Assembly (NCBI GenBank): GCA_021299995.1
Contig: JAJTIA010000032.1
Coordinates: forward strand, 1 to 44,442
Reading direction: 5' to 3'
Source: Candidatus Jidaibacter sp.
Lineage (GTDB): Bacteria > Pseudomonadota > Alphaproteobacteria > Rickettsiales > Midichloriaceae
Length of the DNA: 44,442 nucleotides
Part shown: positions 1-8,720 of the stretch, piece by piece
How positions within the stretch are numbered: position 1 is the stretch's first letter
Layout: every line of letters begins with the position of its first letter
The notes under the pieces: model-generated
Databases searched by the model: none
Seen by the model: the letters and a program-made list of their open reading frames with translations, nothing else
What the model was told of the DNA's origin: nothing
Translations under genes and position numbers: made by a program

Positions 1-1266
1 ATAAAAGATCATTATGTCAAAACACCGCTACACTATGCTGCAGAAAAGAAAAACCTTGATGTTGTAGAAGAAATACTAAAGCATAAAGAGGGTAGAGCTG
101 CTTTGTCTATAAAAGATGATGCTCGCAAAACACCGCTACACTATGCTACAGAAAATCAACGTTTAAGAGATGTAGAGTGTATTTTAGATACGGAGGAGGG
201 TATAAAATCTTTAGAAATACCAAACAGTGATGGTAATTATCCTATACATTCTGCAGCTGCACATTCTAATATAGAAATTCTAAAAAAAATCATTGAAAAA
301 GGTGGTGAGGTTCAGTTAGAAAAGAAAGGATCTTGTTGCTTTACACCTCTATATAATGCAGTTGCAAATCAGAACTATGAAATTGCAGAAGAAATATTGA
401 AATATGAATCTGGCAAAAACTCTATCACTACTGTTTTTAATATGAGGATGCAATATTATGATATGGTACTAAAGTATATAGTAAATCGTTCTGTGCCTAA
501 AGAAATTCTATATATGATCATTGATGCAATCATTGAACTAAGAGAAGACGTAAAATGCTTTACTAGCGCTGATATATTGTATAAAAATACACCTATTCAC
601 TCATGTCTATTAAAAGATGACGATGCAGCCTTAAAAAAAATGTTGCAAACAAATGGAGGTAAACAAGCTTTATATATTAAAAACAATAATCGCAAAACAC
701 CTATTGATTTAGCTTTGGAGCGACCAGATCGAGAATCCGCCAAATACATATTAAACTATATAAAGGCTGTATCTGAGCAAGCCGTTGCTGAACAATCTGC
801 TCAACAAGCTCTAGAGGATGATAAGCAGCAGGAAGAAGATGCTAAGGAAGCTCTATCGAAAGAGGAGGAAAATATAGAGTCTGTTAAGATGTTTTTGGAA
901 CAAGCAAAGCTTAAAGAGGAGGAAGCTGAAAAAGTTCTAGACGAAGTCAAGTTCAATGAGCAAGCCTCCTCTGAGAAAATAGAACATTTAGAAGATGGCT
1001 CGAAGCCAGAAGAAAAAACCGATCAAAAGCAGCCTAATATAAGTGCATCAGATAAGAATAGATTTCTTCATTCTATAGAATGTAAGCAGTTGCTTGAATT
1101 TACTGCGATAGCAGCTATAGCATATACGCTTAGCCATACATCGCTGTATAGTGCAAGCCCTGATCTCTATAAAATAGCAGTTGCTTTTATAGTAATCGGC
1201 AGCGTGTGTAAAAACTATGCGTGCAGATCAGAAAACGACTATAGCATTATACCAGGCATAAGTTAA
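1..1266 (+). CDS. Ankyrin-repeat protein with C-terminal membrane segments, 5' end outside window
   Basis: The frame is open from the first base, so the gene begins upstream; a TTG at 103 is only an internal codon. Two nearly identical ankyrin units (KTPLHYAAEK... and KTPLHYATEN...) open the visible part, with further degenerate ankyrin-like helices (YPIHSAAAHSN, NTPIHSCLLKD, KTPIDLALERP) up to about base 740. A Glu/Gln/Lys/Ala-rich stretch (about bases 770-1030) should form a coiled coil. The last 70 residues hold two hydrophobic helices (around LLEFTAIAAIAYTL and YKIAVAFIVIGSVC). Ankyrin proteins of intracellular alphaproteobacteria are often secreted into the host cell; that role is inference. 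The C-terminal membrane block resembles the ends of the proteins at 22248-23282 and 27880-29523. Confidence 0.85.
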   Translation: MKDHYVKTPLHYAAEKKNLDVVEEILKHKEGRAALSIKDDARKTPLHYATENQRLRDVECILDTEEGIKSLEIPNSDGNYPIHSAAAHSNIEILKKIIEKGGEVQLEKKGSCCFTPLYNAVANQNYEIAEEILKYESGKNSITTVFNMRMQYYDMVLKYIVNRSVPKEILYMIIDAIIELREDVKCFTSADILYKNTPIHSCLLKDDDAALKKMLQTNGGKQALYIKNNNRKTPIDLALERPDRESAKYILNYIKAVSEQAVAEQSAQQALEDDKQQEEDAKEALSKEEENIESVKMFLEQAKLKEEEAEKVLDEVKFNEQASSEKIEHLEDGSKPEEKTDQKQPNISASDKNRFLHSIECKQLLEFTAIAAIAYTLSHTSLYSASPDLYKIAVAFIVIGSVCKNYACRSENDYSIIPGIS

Positions 1267-1369
1267 TATTTATGCCATACCTAAACGGGCGGTCTTTTGT
1301 ATAAAAATCTATGGAAGTTTTATAGCTTTGTAATATACTCAGGTGCAAAGTAACGACCGTATATTATAA

Positions 1370-2695
1370 ATGACTGTAATCACTAGATTTGCACCCTCTC
1401 CAACAGGTTATCTGCACGTTGGTAACATTAGAACTGCCCTTGTAAATTGGCTGTTCGCTCGCAAGAATAATGGCAAGTTTATACTGCGTATTGATGATAC
1501 AGATATGACCCGTTCAAAGCCAGAATATACCAAAGCTATAATGGAAGATCTTACATGGCTCGGCCTTACTTGGGATGCGATTTATTATCAGTCTGAAAGA
1601 ATGGATCTATACGAAGATTCTAAAAAAGAGCTTATAAACTCTAAGCGTCTTTACCCTTGCTTTGAATCGCCAGAAGAGCTGGAAATAAAAAAGAAGGTGA
1701 TGTTGAACAAAAATCTACCTCCAATTTATGATAGAGCATCTTTGAATCTATCGGATGATGAGGTTCAGGATAATATCGCAGAAGGGAATCACGCACATTA
1801 CAGGTTCAAGCTAAATGATGAGATGATAACTTGGGAAGATGGTATTAGGGGCTCTATACACTTTGACCCTAAGAATATCAGTGACCCTGTTTTAGTTCGC
1901 GCAGACGGGACAATGACTTATATGATAGCAACTGTGATTGATGATATAAAACTTGGTATTACTGATATAATCAGGGGGGAAGACCACATAACAAATAGTG
2001 CAGTGCACGTGCAAATGTTTAAAGCATTTGGCGCTAATCCACCTCATCTTAATCATTTATCGCTCATTAAGTCTACCTCTGGTGAAATATCGAAGAGGCT
2101 AGGGGGGTTTGACATAAGATCACTAAGAGCTGCTGGTATTCATCCTATGGCAATAAACAGCTTTTTAATGAAGCTTGGTAGCTCAGATCCGATTGAATAT
2201 AGAAAGACACTTGATGACCTAGTTGCAGATTTTGATATAAGCAAATATGGTAAGGCATCTACAAACTATGATATAGCTGAGCTTGAGCGTATAAATACAA
2301 AGCTAGTGCACAATTTATCTTATTATGAGGCGAAGAGTTATCTGTCTAGCAAGATAGATGAAACCTTTTGGGAGCGTGTGAAGCATAATTTATCGCGTGT
2401 TAATGAGGCTGAAGAGTGGTGGAATATTTGCTGCGATGAAATAGAGCCACAAATTCAAGATTTACAGTTTACATCAAGCGTTGCAAAGTTATTGCCAGAG
2501 GGCAGTTGGGATGAGAATACATGGAATACTTGGATACATGCTATAAAGCATGAGACAGGTAAATCTGGTAAAGAGCTATTTATGCCAATAAGACATGCTC
2601 TAACTGCGCTAGAACATGGCCCAGAATTAAAGCATGTATTGCCTATAATAGGCCGCGAGAAAGCTGTAAAAAGGCTGAGTGGTCAAAAAGCTTGA
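1370..2695 (+). CDS. gltX: Glutamyl-tRNA synthetase (GltX, second type)
   Basis: Class I aminoacyl-tRNA synthetase charging tRNA with glutamate in the cytoplasm. The N-terminus carries the FAPSPTGYLHVGNIRTAL signature with the HIGH-type motif (HVGN), followed by RIDDTD. The KMSKS-type loop is ISKRLGG (within SGEISKRLGGFDI) instead of the usual KLSKRHG. That variant is typical of the second GltX in alphaproteobacteria, which have two copies because they lack GlnRS; one copy often charges tRNA-Gln for later transamidation. At 441 residues it is slightly shorter than the usual 460-500. The stop lies inside the 3' end of the convergent gene at 2683-3360 (13-base overlap). Assignment to the family is firm; which tRNA it prefers cannot be told from here. 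Confidence 0.95.
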   Translation: MTVITRFAPSPTGYLHVGNIRTALVNWLFARKNNGKFILRIDDTDMTRSKPEYTKAIMEDLTWLGLTWDAIYYQSERMDLYEDSKKELINSKRLYPCFESPEELEIKKKVMLNKNLPPIYDRASLNLSDDEVQDNIAEGNHAHYRFKLNDEMITWEDGIRGSIHFDPKNISDPVLVRADGTMTYMIATVIDDIKLGITDIIRGEDHITNSAVHVQMFKAFGANPPHLNHLSLIKSTSGEISKRLGGFDIRSLRAAGIHPMAINSFLMKLGSSDPIEYRKTLDDLVADFDISKYGKASTNYDIAELERINTKLVHNLSYYEAKSYLSSKIDETFWERVKHNLSRVNEAEEWWNICCDEIEPQIQDLQFTSSVAKLLPEGSWDENTWNTWIHAIKHETGKSGKELFMPIRHALTALEHGPELKHVLPIIGREKAVKRLSGQKA

Positions 2696-3360
2696 GTAGC
2701 GTTGTATTCAAACTGACCAGTACACAGGTCTTCTATTTGCGCCTCTAAATGCATGAAAGGTGCTTGAATAAAAGCATCTTCAATTACATGCTGTGAATTA
2801 TGAATGCTGTATAAATCGAATAGTGCATAGTCGTATAAGTCATCATCGTTGCCTTGCATGATAATATGATCAAGTTTTTTATAATCTATAGAGCCATTCT
2901 TTTGATATATAGAACTAACAAAGTTATAATCACTCACTAAAGCTCTCATTCCTATGTATTGAATAGCTTTGTTATTCAGATTTACGTACAGATTGTGCAT
3001 ATCTTGTCTTGCTTCTAATTCGTGATACTTAACACCTGATATCTCTTCTGCTAAGCTTTTTAATAGCTCTGAGTCGTAAGAATAGGTTGCGCTGTGATTC
3101 TTTAAGTACATAGATATTTTTAATATATCTTGAATTGCTTCATCTCTTGATTTTCCATGCGCCATAAAAGCATTTAATATGCCGTTGGCCTTTATATCCT
3201 TTATAGCATTTGAGAATTTGGAATAGTTCTGCAGATCGTATTCTTGATTCGATATATAGTCGACTACCCAGTACAGTGGATAGACAGCACAATAGAAAAG
3301 AGCTGCACCATGTAATGCTTTTTTTATCATATATATAGTTTTTACGATAGTTTGGCTCAT
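2683..3360 (-). CDS. Unknown protein with one N-terminal membrane segment
   Basis: A 225-residue protein that I do not recognise. Residues 13-35 (ALHGAALFYCAVYPLYWVV) form one hydrophobic segment, either a membrane anchor or an uncleaved signal. The rest is soluble-looking and helical, rich in Tyr, Asn and Asp, with no motif I can name. It converges on gltX with a 13-base overlap of the 3' ends, so antisense interference between the two is possible. About 255 bp of AT-rich DNA upstream separates it from the divergent kinase-like gene at 3616. Confidence 0.65.
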   Translation of the reverse strand: MSQTIVKTIYMIKKALHGAALFYCAVYPLYWVVDYISNQEYDLQNYSKFSNAIKDIKANGILNAFMAHGKSRDEAIQDILKISMYLKNHSATYSYDSELLKSLAEEISGVKYHELEARQDMHNLYVNLNNKAIQYIGMRALVSDYNFVSSIYQKNGSIDYKKLDHIIMQGNDDDLYDYALFDLYSIHNSQHVIEDAFIQAPFMHLEAQIEDLCTGQFEYNATQAF

Positions 3361-3512
3361 TGTATCATAAATGCGAGATCGCGATCAAGAAATCTGCCTT
3401 TTTAATTTAGAAGATAAATTCTACTTGAAATAGCATGTATTTTACAAGCTTTGCATCTTAATGCGATTATAAGTCGCAAAATTAATTTGCAATAGTCGAT
3501 TAAACAGTAGTT

Positions 3513-3536
3513 TGTTAAAAGAAAATGATTTTAACA
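3513..3536. promoter_or_regulatory. Inverted repeat in the divergent intergenic region
   Basis: TGTTAAAA and TTTTAACA form a perfect 8-bp inverted repeat separated by 8 bases. It lies in the 255-bp gap between two divergently transcribed genes, about 80 bp before the start at 3616. No T-tract follows in a terminator arrangement. It could be an operator or simply AT-rich symmetry; I see nothing else distinct in this gap. Confidence 0.25.
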
Positions 3537-3615
3537 CACTTTATCTTAATTATTTCTTAACTTATGCATTATATTATCCGCATATCTGATAAATATTTAT
3601 ATACAAGACTGTAAA

Positions 3616-4917
3616 ATGAAAAGAGAAAGAGATTTGGTTGATGAGAACGCAAGTGTGGAGTCGTCATCTTCAAAAAAGCAGAAAGTGGTACAACAATCAA
3701 AGCATTCACCTTTAAAAATAGCTAATTTTTCAAAGAGTATGACACGAGTTTCGACTCTCCCTGGTGCAAGGAGTAAAACACTAATTAATTCCTATTCTTT
3801 GAAGCAACACAATGCTTCACAATCTTCTGAATCAAATTTTGATTCAGTTAAAAAATCTGACAAAGATGTTATAGTTAAGGATGTGCCCAAGGAGCACAAA
3901 TGGTTAGAGATTATAGGCGGCAAAGCGTATAGACACATGTTTAAGAGCTTAGGACTAAATTCTAACGATGTTGTATTAAAGTCCCATGCAACAAATCCTT
4001 TGATACTTGAAGAAGATAAGGAAAATAATTTTTATATAGGTTCTGTAAAGAAAGAAGGCTTTTTAAATTTATACGATTATTTTAAGGATCAGAATCCAGA
4101 GCTAGTTAAGATCAAAGATAAAATTCTAGGTGCTTCAGCATCTAAAGGATATAGACTAGCAAAATTACCAAGCGAATTACGTACACAAGTGATTAGAGGG
4201 TCGATTTTAAGGCTATTATGTGGCGATGATGATATACATCCATTCAATATTATTGTGAATCGTGATGGCAATTCTATAAAGATGATAGATTTTGAAATGT
4301 TTGGCAGAATGTATTCTGAAAATTCTGAAGAATTTGCATATTGCTTATTTTGGATGTTCATATTTCATCATAAGATAGAAGGTTTCGATATGTCATTTAT
4401 AGAGGAAGTGCGGACTCAAATTCATTCTATTGTCGCTAATAAAGAGTCAATACTAGAAGCATTTCAGAGCTCGATCAATTATACTATAGATAACATGTCT
4501 AAAGTTGATGAATTAAGCGATCAAATGCCAAAAAATCTTTCTAGATTACACTTTGTATTTAACAAGACACAGAATCTCCAGCCATATTATCCTGTAGTTT
4601 TGCATAAGATATCTGTTACTAATACTGAAGATCTTAAAAATATTCTTCTGACTACAGTTGATAATCATTTTAACTATCTATGCGAAATAAGTGAGAGTTT
4701 GATCAATCATTCTTATAAAAATACTTTGTTATCCAATATTACAAAATACATTAAGGAAATGTGGCGTACACCGTTGCATCAAATTAAGCTAGACCAATTG
4801 GTTGTAGGACAGGATTTAGAGCAAACAGTGCTTGATGAGGACTTGCAGAGAGAGGTGTTCTTGACAAAAGTCCAAAAGAAGCAGGATTCACTGGTATCAC
4901 AGTCACAATCAATATAA
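3616..4917 (+). CDS. Atypical protein/lipid kinase-like protein, possible effector
   Basis: 433 residues. The middle contains a kinase-like catalytic core: a loop DDDIHPFNIIVNRDG with H208 and N211, then KMIDFEMFG with D225 at the place of the metal-binding Asp of the DFG motif. This HxxN...IDFE layout is found in PI3/4-kinase-like and HipA/aminoglycoside-kinase-like folds. The N-terminal 80 residues are polar and Ser-rich with two basic patches (KRER at 2-5, KKQK at 20-23) that look like a bipartite nuclear localisation signal, which would be odd for a housekeeping enzyme. No signal peptide or membrane segment is seen. Substrate (protein or phosphoinositide) is unknown; secretion into a host cell is inference. 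The last ~25 codons overlap another open frame (see 4839-4988). Confidence 0.6.
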   Translation: MKRERDLVDENASVESSSSKKQKVVQQSKHSPLKIANFSKSMTRVSTLPGARSKTLINSYSLKQHNASQSSESNFDSVKKSDKDVIVKDVPKEHKWLEIIGGKAYRHMFKSLGLNSNDVVLKSHATNPLILEEDKENNFYIGSVKKEGFLNLYDYFKDQNPELVKIKDKILGASASKGYRLAKLPSELRTQVIRGSILRLLCGDDDIHPFNIIVNRDGNSIKMIDFEMFGRMYSENSEEFAYCLFWMFIFHHKIEGFDMSFIEEVRTQIHSIVANKESILEAFQSSINYTIDNMSKVDELSDQMPKNLSRLHFVFNKTQNLQPYYPVVLHKISVTNTEDLKNILLTTVDNHFNYLCEISESLINHSYKNTLLSNITKYIKEMWRTPLHQIKLDQLVVGQDLEQTVLDEDLQREVFLTKVQKKQDSLVSQSQSI

Positions 4918-4988
4918 ATACTGCCAATTTATCTATAGCTGCAGCAGTGAAAAAGGCACGTAATTTAGGCAAAAAACTTAAGTGCTAA
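4839..4988 (+). other. Open coding-like tail in a different frame, possible frameshifted C-terminus
   Basis: A frame other than that of the kinase-like gene is open from 4839 to a TAA at 4986. It encodes a tail that looks like real protein (SPKEAGFTGITVTINTANLS, then IAAAVKKARNLGKKLKC). It overlaps the last 26 codons of the 3616-4917 gene and runs 70 bases beyond its stop. It may be the original C-terminus of that gene displaced by a frameshift, or the remnant of another gene. No start codon or RBS supports it as an independent gene. Confidence 0.25.
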
Positions 4989-5002
4989 ATAATACAGAGT
5001 CC

Positions 5003-5031
5003 TTGACAATAGTGTAAGAAGTTCTTAAAAG
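5003..5031 (+). promoter_or_regulatory. Putative sigma-70 promoter
   Basis: TTGACA at 5003-5008 matches the -35 consensus exactly and is followed after 17 bases by TAAAAG at 5026-5031, a modest -10. It lies 43 bp before the broken nitroreductase gene at 5074. Confidence 0.4.
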
Positions 5032-5073
5032 ATATAGATTATCTAATTAAAAATCAAAGCTTTAGAGTGATGT

Positions 5074-5675
5074 ATGGATACTTTTGAAACTATTGAGCAG
5101 CGTAGGGTAATACGACATTACGATGCCGCTCATAAAATAAACCAGAGCGAGTTAGATCAGTTAATGGATCTGGCTATGCATACCCCATCATCATTTAACA
5201 TTAAGCATTGGAGAATTATCAATGTGACAGACGCAGCATTGCGTCAAAAGATTAGGGCAGCAGCTTGGGACTAGTCTCAGGTAACTGATACATCCTTGCT
5301 TTTTGTGATTTGTGCAGATGTGAAGGCGTGGCAGAAAAATCCATACCAGTATTTTCGAAATGCGACTAAGCCCGTACAAGATATGCTTGTACCTATGATT
5401 GCACCTTTTTATCAAGGAAAAGATCAGCTTCAACGCGATGGGGCTATGCGTTCTGTGTGCCTTGTCTCTATGACTATTATGCTGACAGCAAAAACCATGG
5501 GTTATGATTCCAGCTCAATGATTGGCTTTGATCCCATAAAAGTAGGCGAACTCGTAAGACTGCCTCAGGAACATGTTATTGGAATGATGCTGCAATAGGT
5601 GAACGCACACTAGATGTTTTCACAAAGCCTGGCTATATTGAAAAAAATGTTATCTTGCGTGAAAATCACTTTTAA
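5074..5675 (+). pseudogene. Nitroreductase-family oxidoreductase, inactivated by a stop and a frameshift
   Basis: The reading matches FMN-dependent nitroreductases: an N-terminal TIEQRRVIRHYD (the RRSxRxY-type signature), HTPSSFNIKHWRII (FMN contact) and a later MGYDSSSMIGFDPIKV. Two lesions break it. In-frame TAG at 5272-5274 sits in AAWD-stop-SQVTD, where relatives usually have Gln (WDQAQV), so one C-to-T change explains it. After codon ATG-CTG near 5590 the frame must move by one base: the next frame reads AIGERTLDVFTKPG and ends ENHF-TAA at 5673, the expected family C-terminus, while the original frame stops at 5596-5598. Restored length is about 200 residues, normal for the family. The gene is probably dead, and recently so, since the rest is intact. 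Confidence 0.85.
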
Positions 5676-5681
5676 TGACAA

Positions 5682-5852
5682 GTGTATGAATACTCTGAAA
5701 ATGTGCTTGCAAAATGCACAAAGCAAATAGTAGAAAAATCTAGGCAAGCCTGATCCTTTTGGAATGGAAATCATAACCTTTATGGAGTAACAAAAGTTCT
5801 AGTTGATTTCTCAGCAGCACACACGTTGTTAGTTTGCTTTAGTGCTTTATGA
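5682..5852 (+). pseudogene. Possible remnant of a small unrecognised gene
   Basis: Between the nitroreductase remnant and the terminator one frame reads like protein from GTG 5682 (YEYSENVLAKCTKQIVEKSR) to TGA 5751-5753, and continues in the same frame (WNGNHNLYGVTKVLVDFSAA) to TGA 5850-5852. The helical, polar character suggests a decayed small protein. I cannot name the family and there is no clear RBS. Confidence 0.3.
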
Positions 5853-5893
5853 AAAATCAGCGATACAACTATGTAGATTGTATCGCTGATTTT
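5853..5893. terminator. Bidirectional intrinsic terminator
   Basis: A perfect 16-bp inverted repeat (AAAATCAGCGATACAA ... TTGTATCGCTGATTTT) encloses a 9-base loop. It ends in a T-run on both strands (TTTT on +, TTTTT on -), 20 bp past the dnaK stop. It should terminate dnaK and any transcript from the left. Confidence 0.9.
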
Positions 5894-5913
5894 ATCATAG
5901 TTATGTTTGGGCC

Positions 5914-7832
5914 TTAGCCTTTTTTATCTTCTTTCACTTCTTCGAACTCTGCGTCCACCACATTTTCATCTTTTGTTGTAGAGTCAGCGTCTTGCGCAGA
6001 AGAATTTGCAGCATCAGGATGACCTTCTTGCTTGTATATATGCTCACCAATTTTCATCGAAGCTTGAGAAAGAGTCTCAATTTCAGCTTCAATCTTAGCT
6101 TTATCATCAGACGCCATTGCATCTTTTGTAGATTGAATAGCGGCTTCTACAGCTTGCTTTTCAGCATCAGGAATTTTATCCGCATGGTCTTTTAAGCTTT
6201 TCTCCGCAGCATAAACCAAAGAGTCTGCCTTATTTTTTACTTCTATAAGCTCTCTTCTTTCCTCATCCTCTTTTGCGTGCGCTTCAGCATCTTTCACCAT
6301 TTGTTCGATCTCATCTTTAGAAAGGCCAGAAGAAGACTCAATTGTGATCTTTTGTTCTTTCCCTGTAGATTTATCCTTAGCAGATACATGCATAATACCG
6401 TTTGCATCAACATCAAATGTTACTTCTACTTGAGGCATTCCACGTGGGGCAGGGGCTATACCTTCTAGGTTAAACTGACCTAAGAATTTATTAGAGCAGC
6501 CATCTTACGTTCACCTTGGAACACACGTATTGTAACAGCAGTTTGATTGTCTTCCGCAGTAGAGAATACCTGGCTTTTCTTTGTAGGAATAGTTGTGTTT
6601 CTATCAATCAATGAAGTAAACACGCCACCCAATGTTTCGATACCTATTGAAAGTGGTGTAACATCAAGCAATAGTACGTCTGTTACAGAGCCAGTAAGCA
6701 CAGCGCCTTGAATACCAGCACCAATCGCTACAACTTCATCTGGATTAACACCTTTATGAGGCTCTTTACCAAAGAATTCTTTTACAACTTCTGTGACTCT
6801 TGGCATTCTTGTCATACCACCAACAAGAACAACTTCATCTATCTCGCTTGCGCTTAAACCAGCATCTTTTAATGCATTTTTGCATGGTTCAATTGTTTTT
6901 TGTATCAAATCTTCTACCAAACTCTCAAGCTTCGCTCTCGAAAGTTTCAACACCAAGTGCTTAGGACCAGTTGCATCAGCTGTGATGTATGGAAGATTGA
7001 TCTCTGTTTCCATAGAGCTAGAAAGCTCTATTTTAGCTTTTTCTGCAGCTTCTTTCAGCCTTTGTAAAGCTAGCTGATCTTTTAATAAGTCGATACCATT
7101 TTCTTTTTTAAATTCTTCTGCTAAGTGCTCAAGAATCCTTAAGTCAAAGTCTTCACCTCCTAGGTATGTATCACCATTTGTAGATTTAACTTCAAACACA
7201 CCGTCGCCAATTTCAAGTACCGATACATCAAATGTACCACCACCTAAGTCGAATACCGCAATTGTTTTAGCTGCAGACTTATCTAATCCATAGGCCAGCG
7301 CTGCTGCAGTTGGTTCGTTGATGATACGAAGTACATCAAGACCTGCGATTTTACCAGCATCTTTTGTTGCTTGACGCTGAGAATCATTGAAGTGAGCAGG
7401 GACGGTTACAACTGCCTTGGTGACCTTGTGACCCAAGTAATCTTCTGCAGTTTCTTTCATTTTTTGAAGAACAAAAGCACTGATTTGGCTTGGAGCGTAA
7501 TCTTCATCATGAGCGTGAACCCATGCATCACCATTTTTAGCTTTTACAATTTTATAAGGAACTTTTTTTACTATATCTTGAGTTTCCTTGTCTTCAAACT
7601 TACGTCCGATCAATCTCTTTACAGCGAAAAAAGTATTGTGTGGGTTTGTAACAGCTTGTCTTTTAGCAGATTGCCCAACTAATTTTTCACCCTTATCTGT
7701 AAATGCAACAACTGATGGTGTTGTACGAGCACCTTCTGAATTTTGTATTACCCTTGGATCTTTGCCTTCCATAATAGAAACACATGAGTTTGTGGTTCCA
7801 AGGTCAATACCTATTACTACTTCTTTAGTCAT
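5914..7832 (-). pseudogene. dnaK: Chaperone DnaK (Hsp70), reading frame split by a one-base frameshift
   Basis: Hsp70 chaperone that folds clients in an ATP cycle with DnaJ and GrpE. The first frame (7832 to 6480, 450 codons) has all the ATPase signatures: [42 protein letters not shown], and the linker [18 protein letters not shown]. It ends prematurely as ...[11 protein letters not shown]-stop. Moving the frame by one base within about 6489-6497 restores the universal [20 protein letters not shown], and the second frame (ending 5914) then supplies the rest of the substrate-binding domain, the lid and an acidic tail ([11 protein letters not shown]). Restored length is about 639 residues, normal for DnaK. 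dnaK is normally essential, so a sequencing or assembly error is as likely as a real lesion. No dnaJ lies beside it; the gene is divergent from cheW and ends in a strong terminator. Confidence 0.9.
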
Positions 7833-7868
7833 ATTAATATATTTGATAAGTTATTGTTCATAGCTGGT

Positions 7869-7896
7869 ATATAGTGTGCATTATTATCTTTACAAG
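7869..7896 (-). promoter_or_regulatory. Putative heat-shock (sigma-32-type) promoter of dnaK
   Basis: On the minus strand CTTGTAA (7896-7890) is followed after 15 bases by CTATAT (7874-7869), about 37 bp before the dnaK start. This is close to the alphaproteobacterial RpoH pattern (CTTGAC/CTTGAA with a CYTATNT-type -10). The element is inferred from sequence alone. Confidence 0.4.
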
Positions 7897-7985
7897 TACC
7901 TAAAATAAAAAAAACTTTTTTGATGTACTATCGTGAGATAAATGTTAATTTAAACAGTAAGTTATATATTACAAGGCTTTGCGAT

Positions 7986-8546
7986 ATGATCAAATCTTCT
8001 AATAAAAATCCCTTGAATCAAAAGGAAGTATACAATCAATATCTATCTTTTAAGGTTCAAGATGAAAATTATTGCATCAGTATTTTGGATGTAAAAGAGA
8101 TAAAAACTTTCTCTCAGGTTGCGAAAGTACCAAATTCTGTTGAATTTATGACTGGTATATTGAATATACGTGGTATTGTAGTACCTATATTTGATCTGAA
8201 ATGCAGGTTTGGCCTCGGCAAAGCAGAGATCAATCAAAACACTGTAGTTGTAATTGTGGCCATGAAGAAAGAAGTAATAGGTATAATAGTTGATTCTGTA
8301 TCAGATATACTAAATATTGCTGCTAATGATATTCAAGACTCAAACACTGTACAATCGTCAATATCAGATGATTTTTTACATGGTGTAGCTTTTTATAATG
8401 GTAATTCCTATATAATGCTTAATACAGATAGATTATTTGGCGAGGAAGCACTACGTGCTATAAATACAGCTAAAAAATATGTAGATAATCATCAAGATCA
8501 TAAAACTGTAATGAATAGCACTGAAGAATCATCACATAGTCAATAA
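7986..8546 (+). CDS. cheW: CheW-like chemotaxis coupling protein
   Basis: CheW couples chemoreceptors to the kinase CheA. The body matches the CheW SH3-like domain in order: YLSFKVQDENYCISILDVKEI, then VAKVPNSVEFMTGILNIRGIVVPIFDL (the LNLRGxIxPVxDL signature), then VVVIVAMKKEVIGIIVDSVSDIL. I chose ATG 7986 (186 aa), which has AAGG nine bases upstream; the frame is open to TTG/ATG at 7920/7923, which lack an RBS and would add 22 residues at most. The C-terminal 35 residues are polar and unstructured. It stands alone: no cheA, cheY or receptor gene is in the window. It may serve a chemotaxis array encoded elsewhere or be a leftover. Confidence 0.88.
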   Translation: MIKSSNKNPLNQKEVYNQYLSFKVQDENYCISILDVKEIKTFSQVAKVPNSVEFMTGILNIRGIVVPIFDLKCRFGLGKAEINQNTVVVIVAMKKEVIGIIVDSVSDILNIAANDIQDSNTVQSSISDDFLHGVAFYNGNSYIMLNTDRLFGEEALRAINTAKKYVDNHQDHKTVMNSTEESSHSQ

Positions 8547-8661
8547 AGATGGTATAACCCTAAGAATGTTATAGAATATATAATACCGTCTTTCATTTTA
8601 CATAATACACATTATCGGATTAAAAGGTGTATGATTTTCATAAAAGCTACCACCACAAATA

Positions 8662-8690
8662 TTGACTTTATTAATAGTGGGACGTAGAAT
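8662..8690 (+). promoter_or_regulatory. Promoter of the wbpA-E-B-D operon
   Basis: TTGACT (8662-8667), a 17-base spacer and TAGAAT (8685-8690) give a good sigma-70 promoter 30 bp before wbpA. It overlaps the palindrome at 8677-8695. Confidence 0.55.
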
Positions 8691-8695
8691 CCCAC
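8677..8695. promoter_or_regulatory. Palindrome over the -10 element, candidate operator
   Basis: GTGGGA (8677-8682) and TCCCAC (8690-8695) are perfect inverted half-sites seven bases apart, and the -10 TAGAAT lies between and within them. A protein or hairpin here could block initiation. No T-tract follows, so it is not a standard terminator for cheW. Confidence 0.35.
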
Positions 8696-8720
8696 ATGAG
8701 TTAATATATATATTGTAAAA

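Noticed and set aside
5682-5852. Phasin-like small protein
   Set aside because: The helical, polar sequence brought phasins to mind, but there is no recognisable motif, and the frame has an internal stop.
6480-6510. Programmed -1 ribosomal frameshift in dnaK
   Set aside because: I see no X-XXY-YYZ slippery heptamer in frame near GCT GCT CTA ATA AAT TCT, and dnaK is not known to use frameshifting. A mutation or sequence error is simpler.
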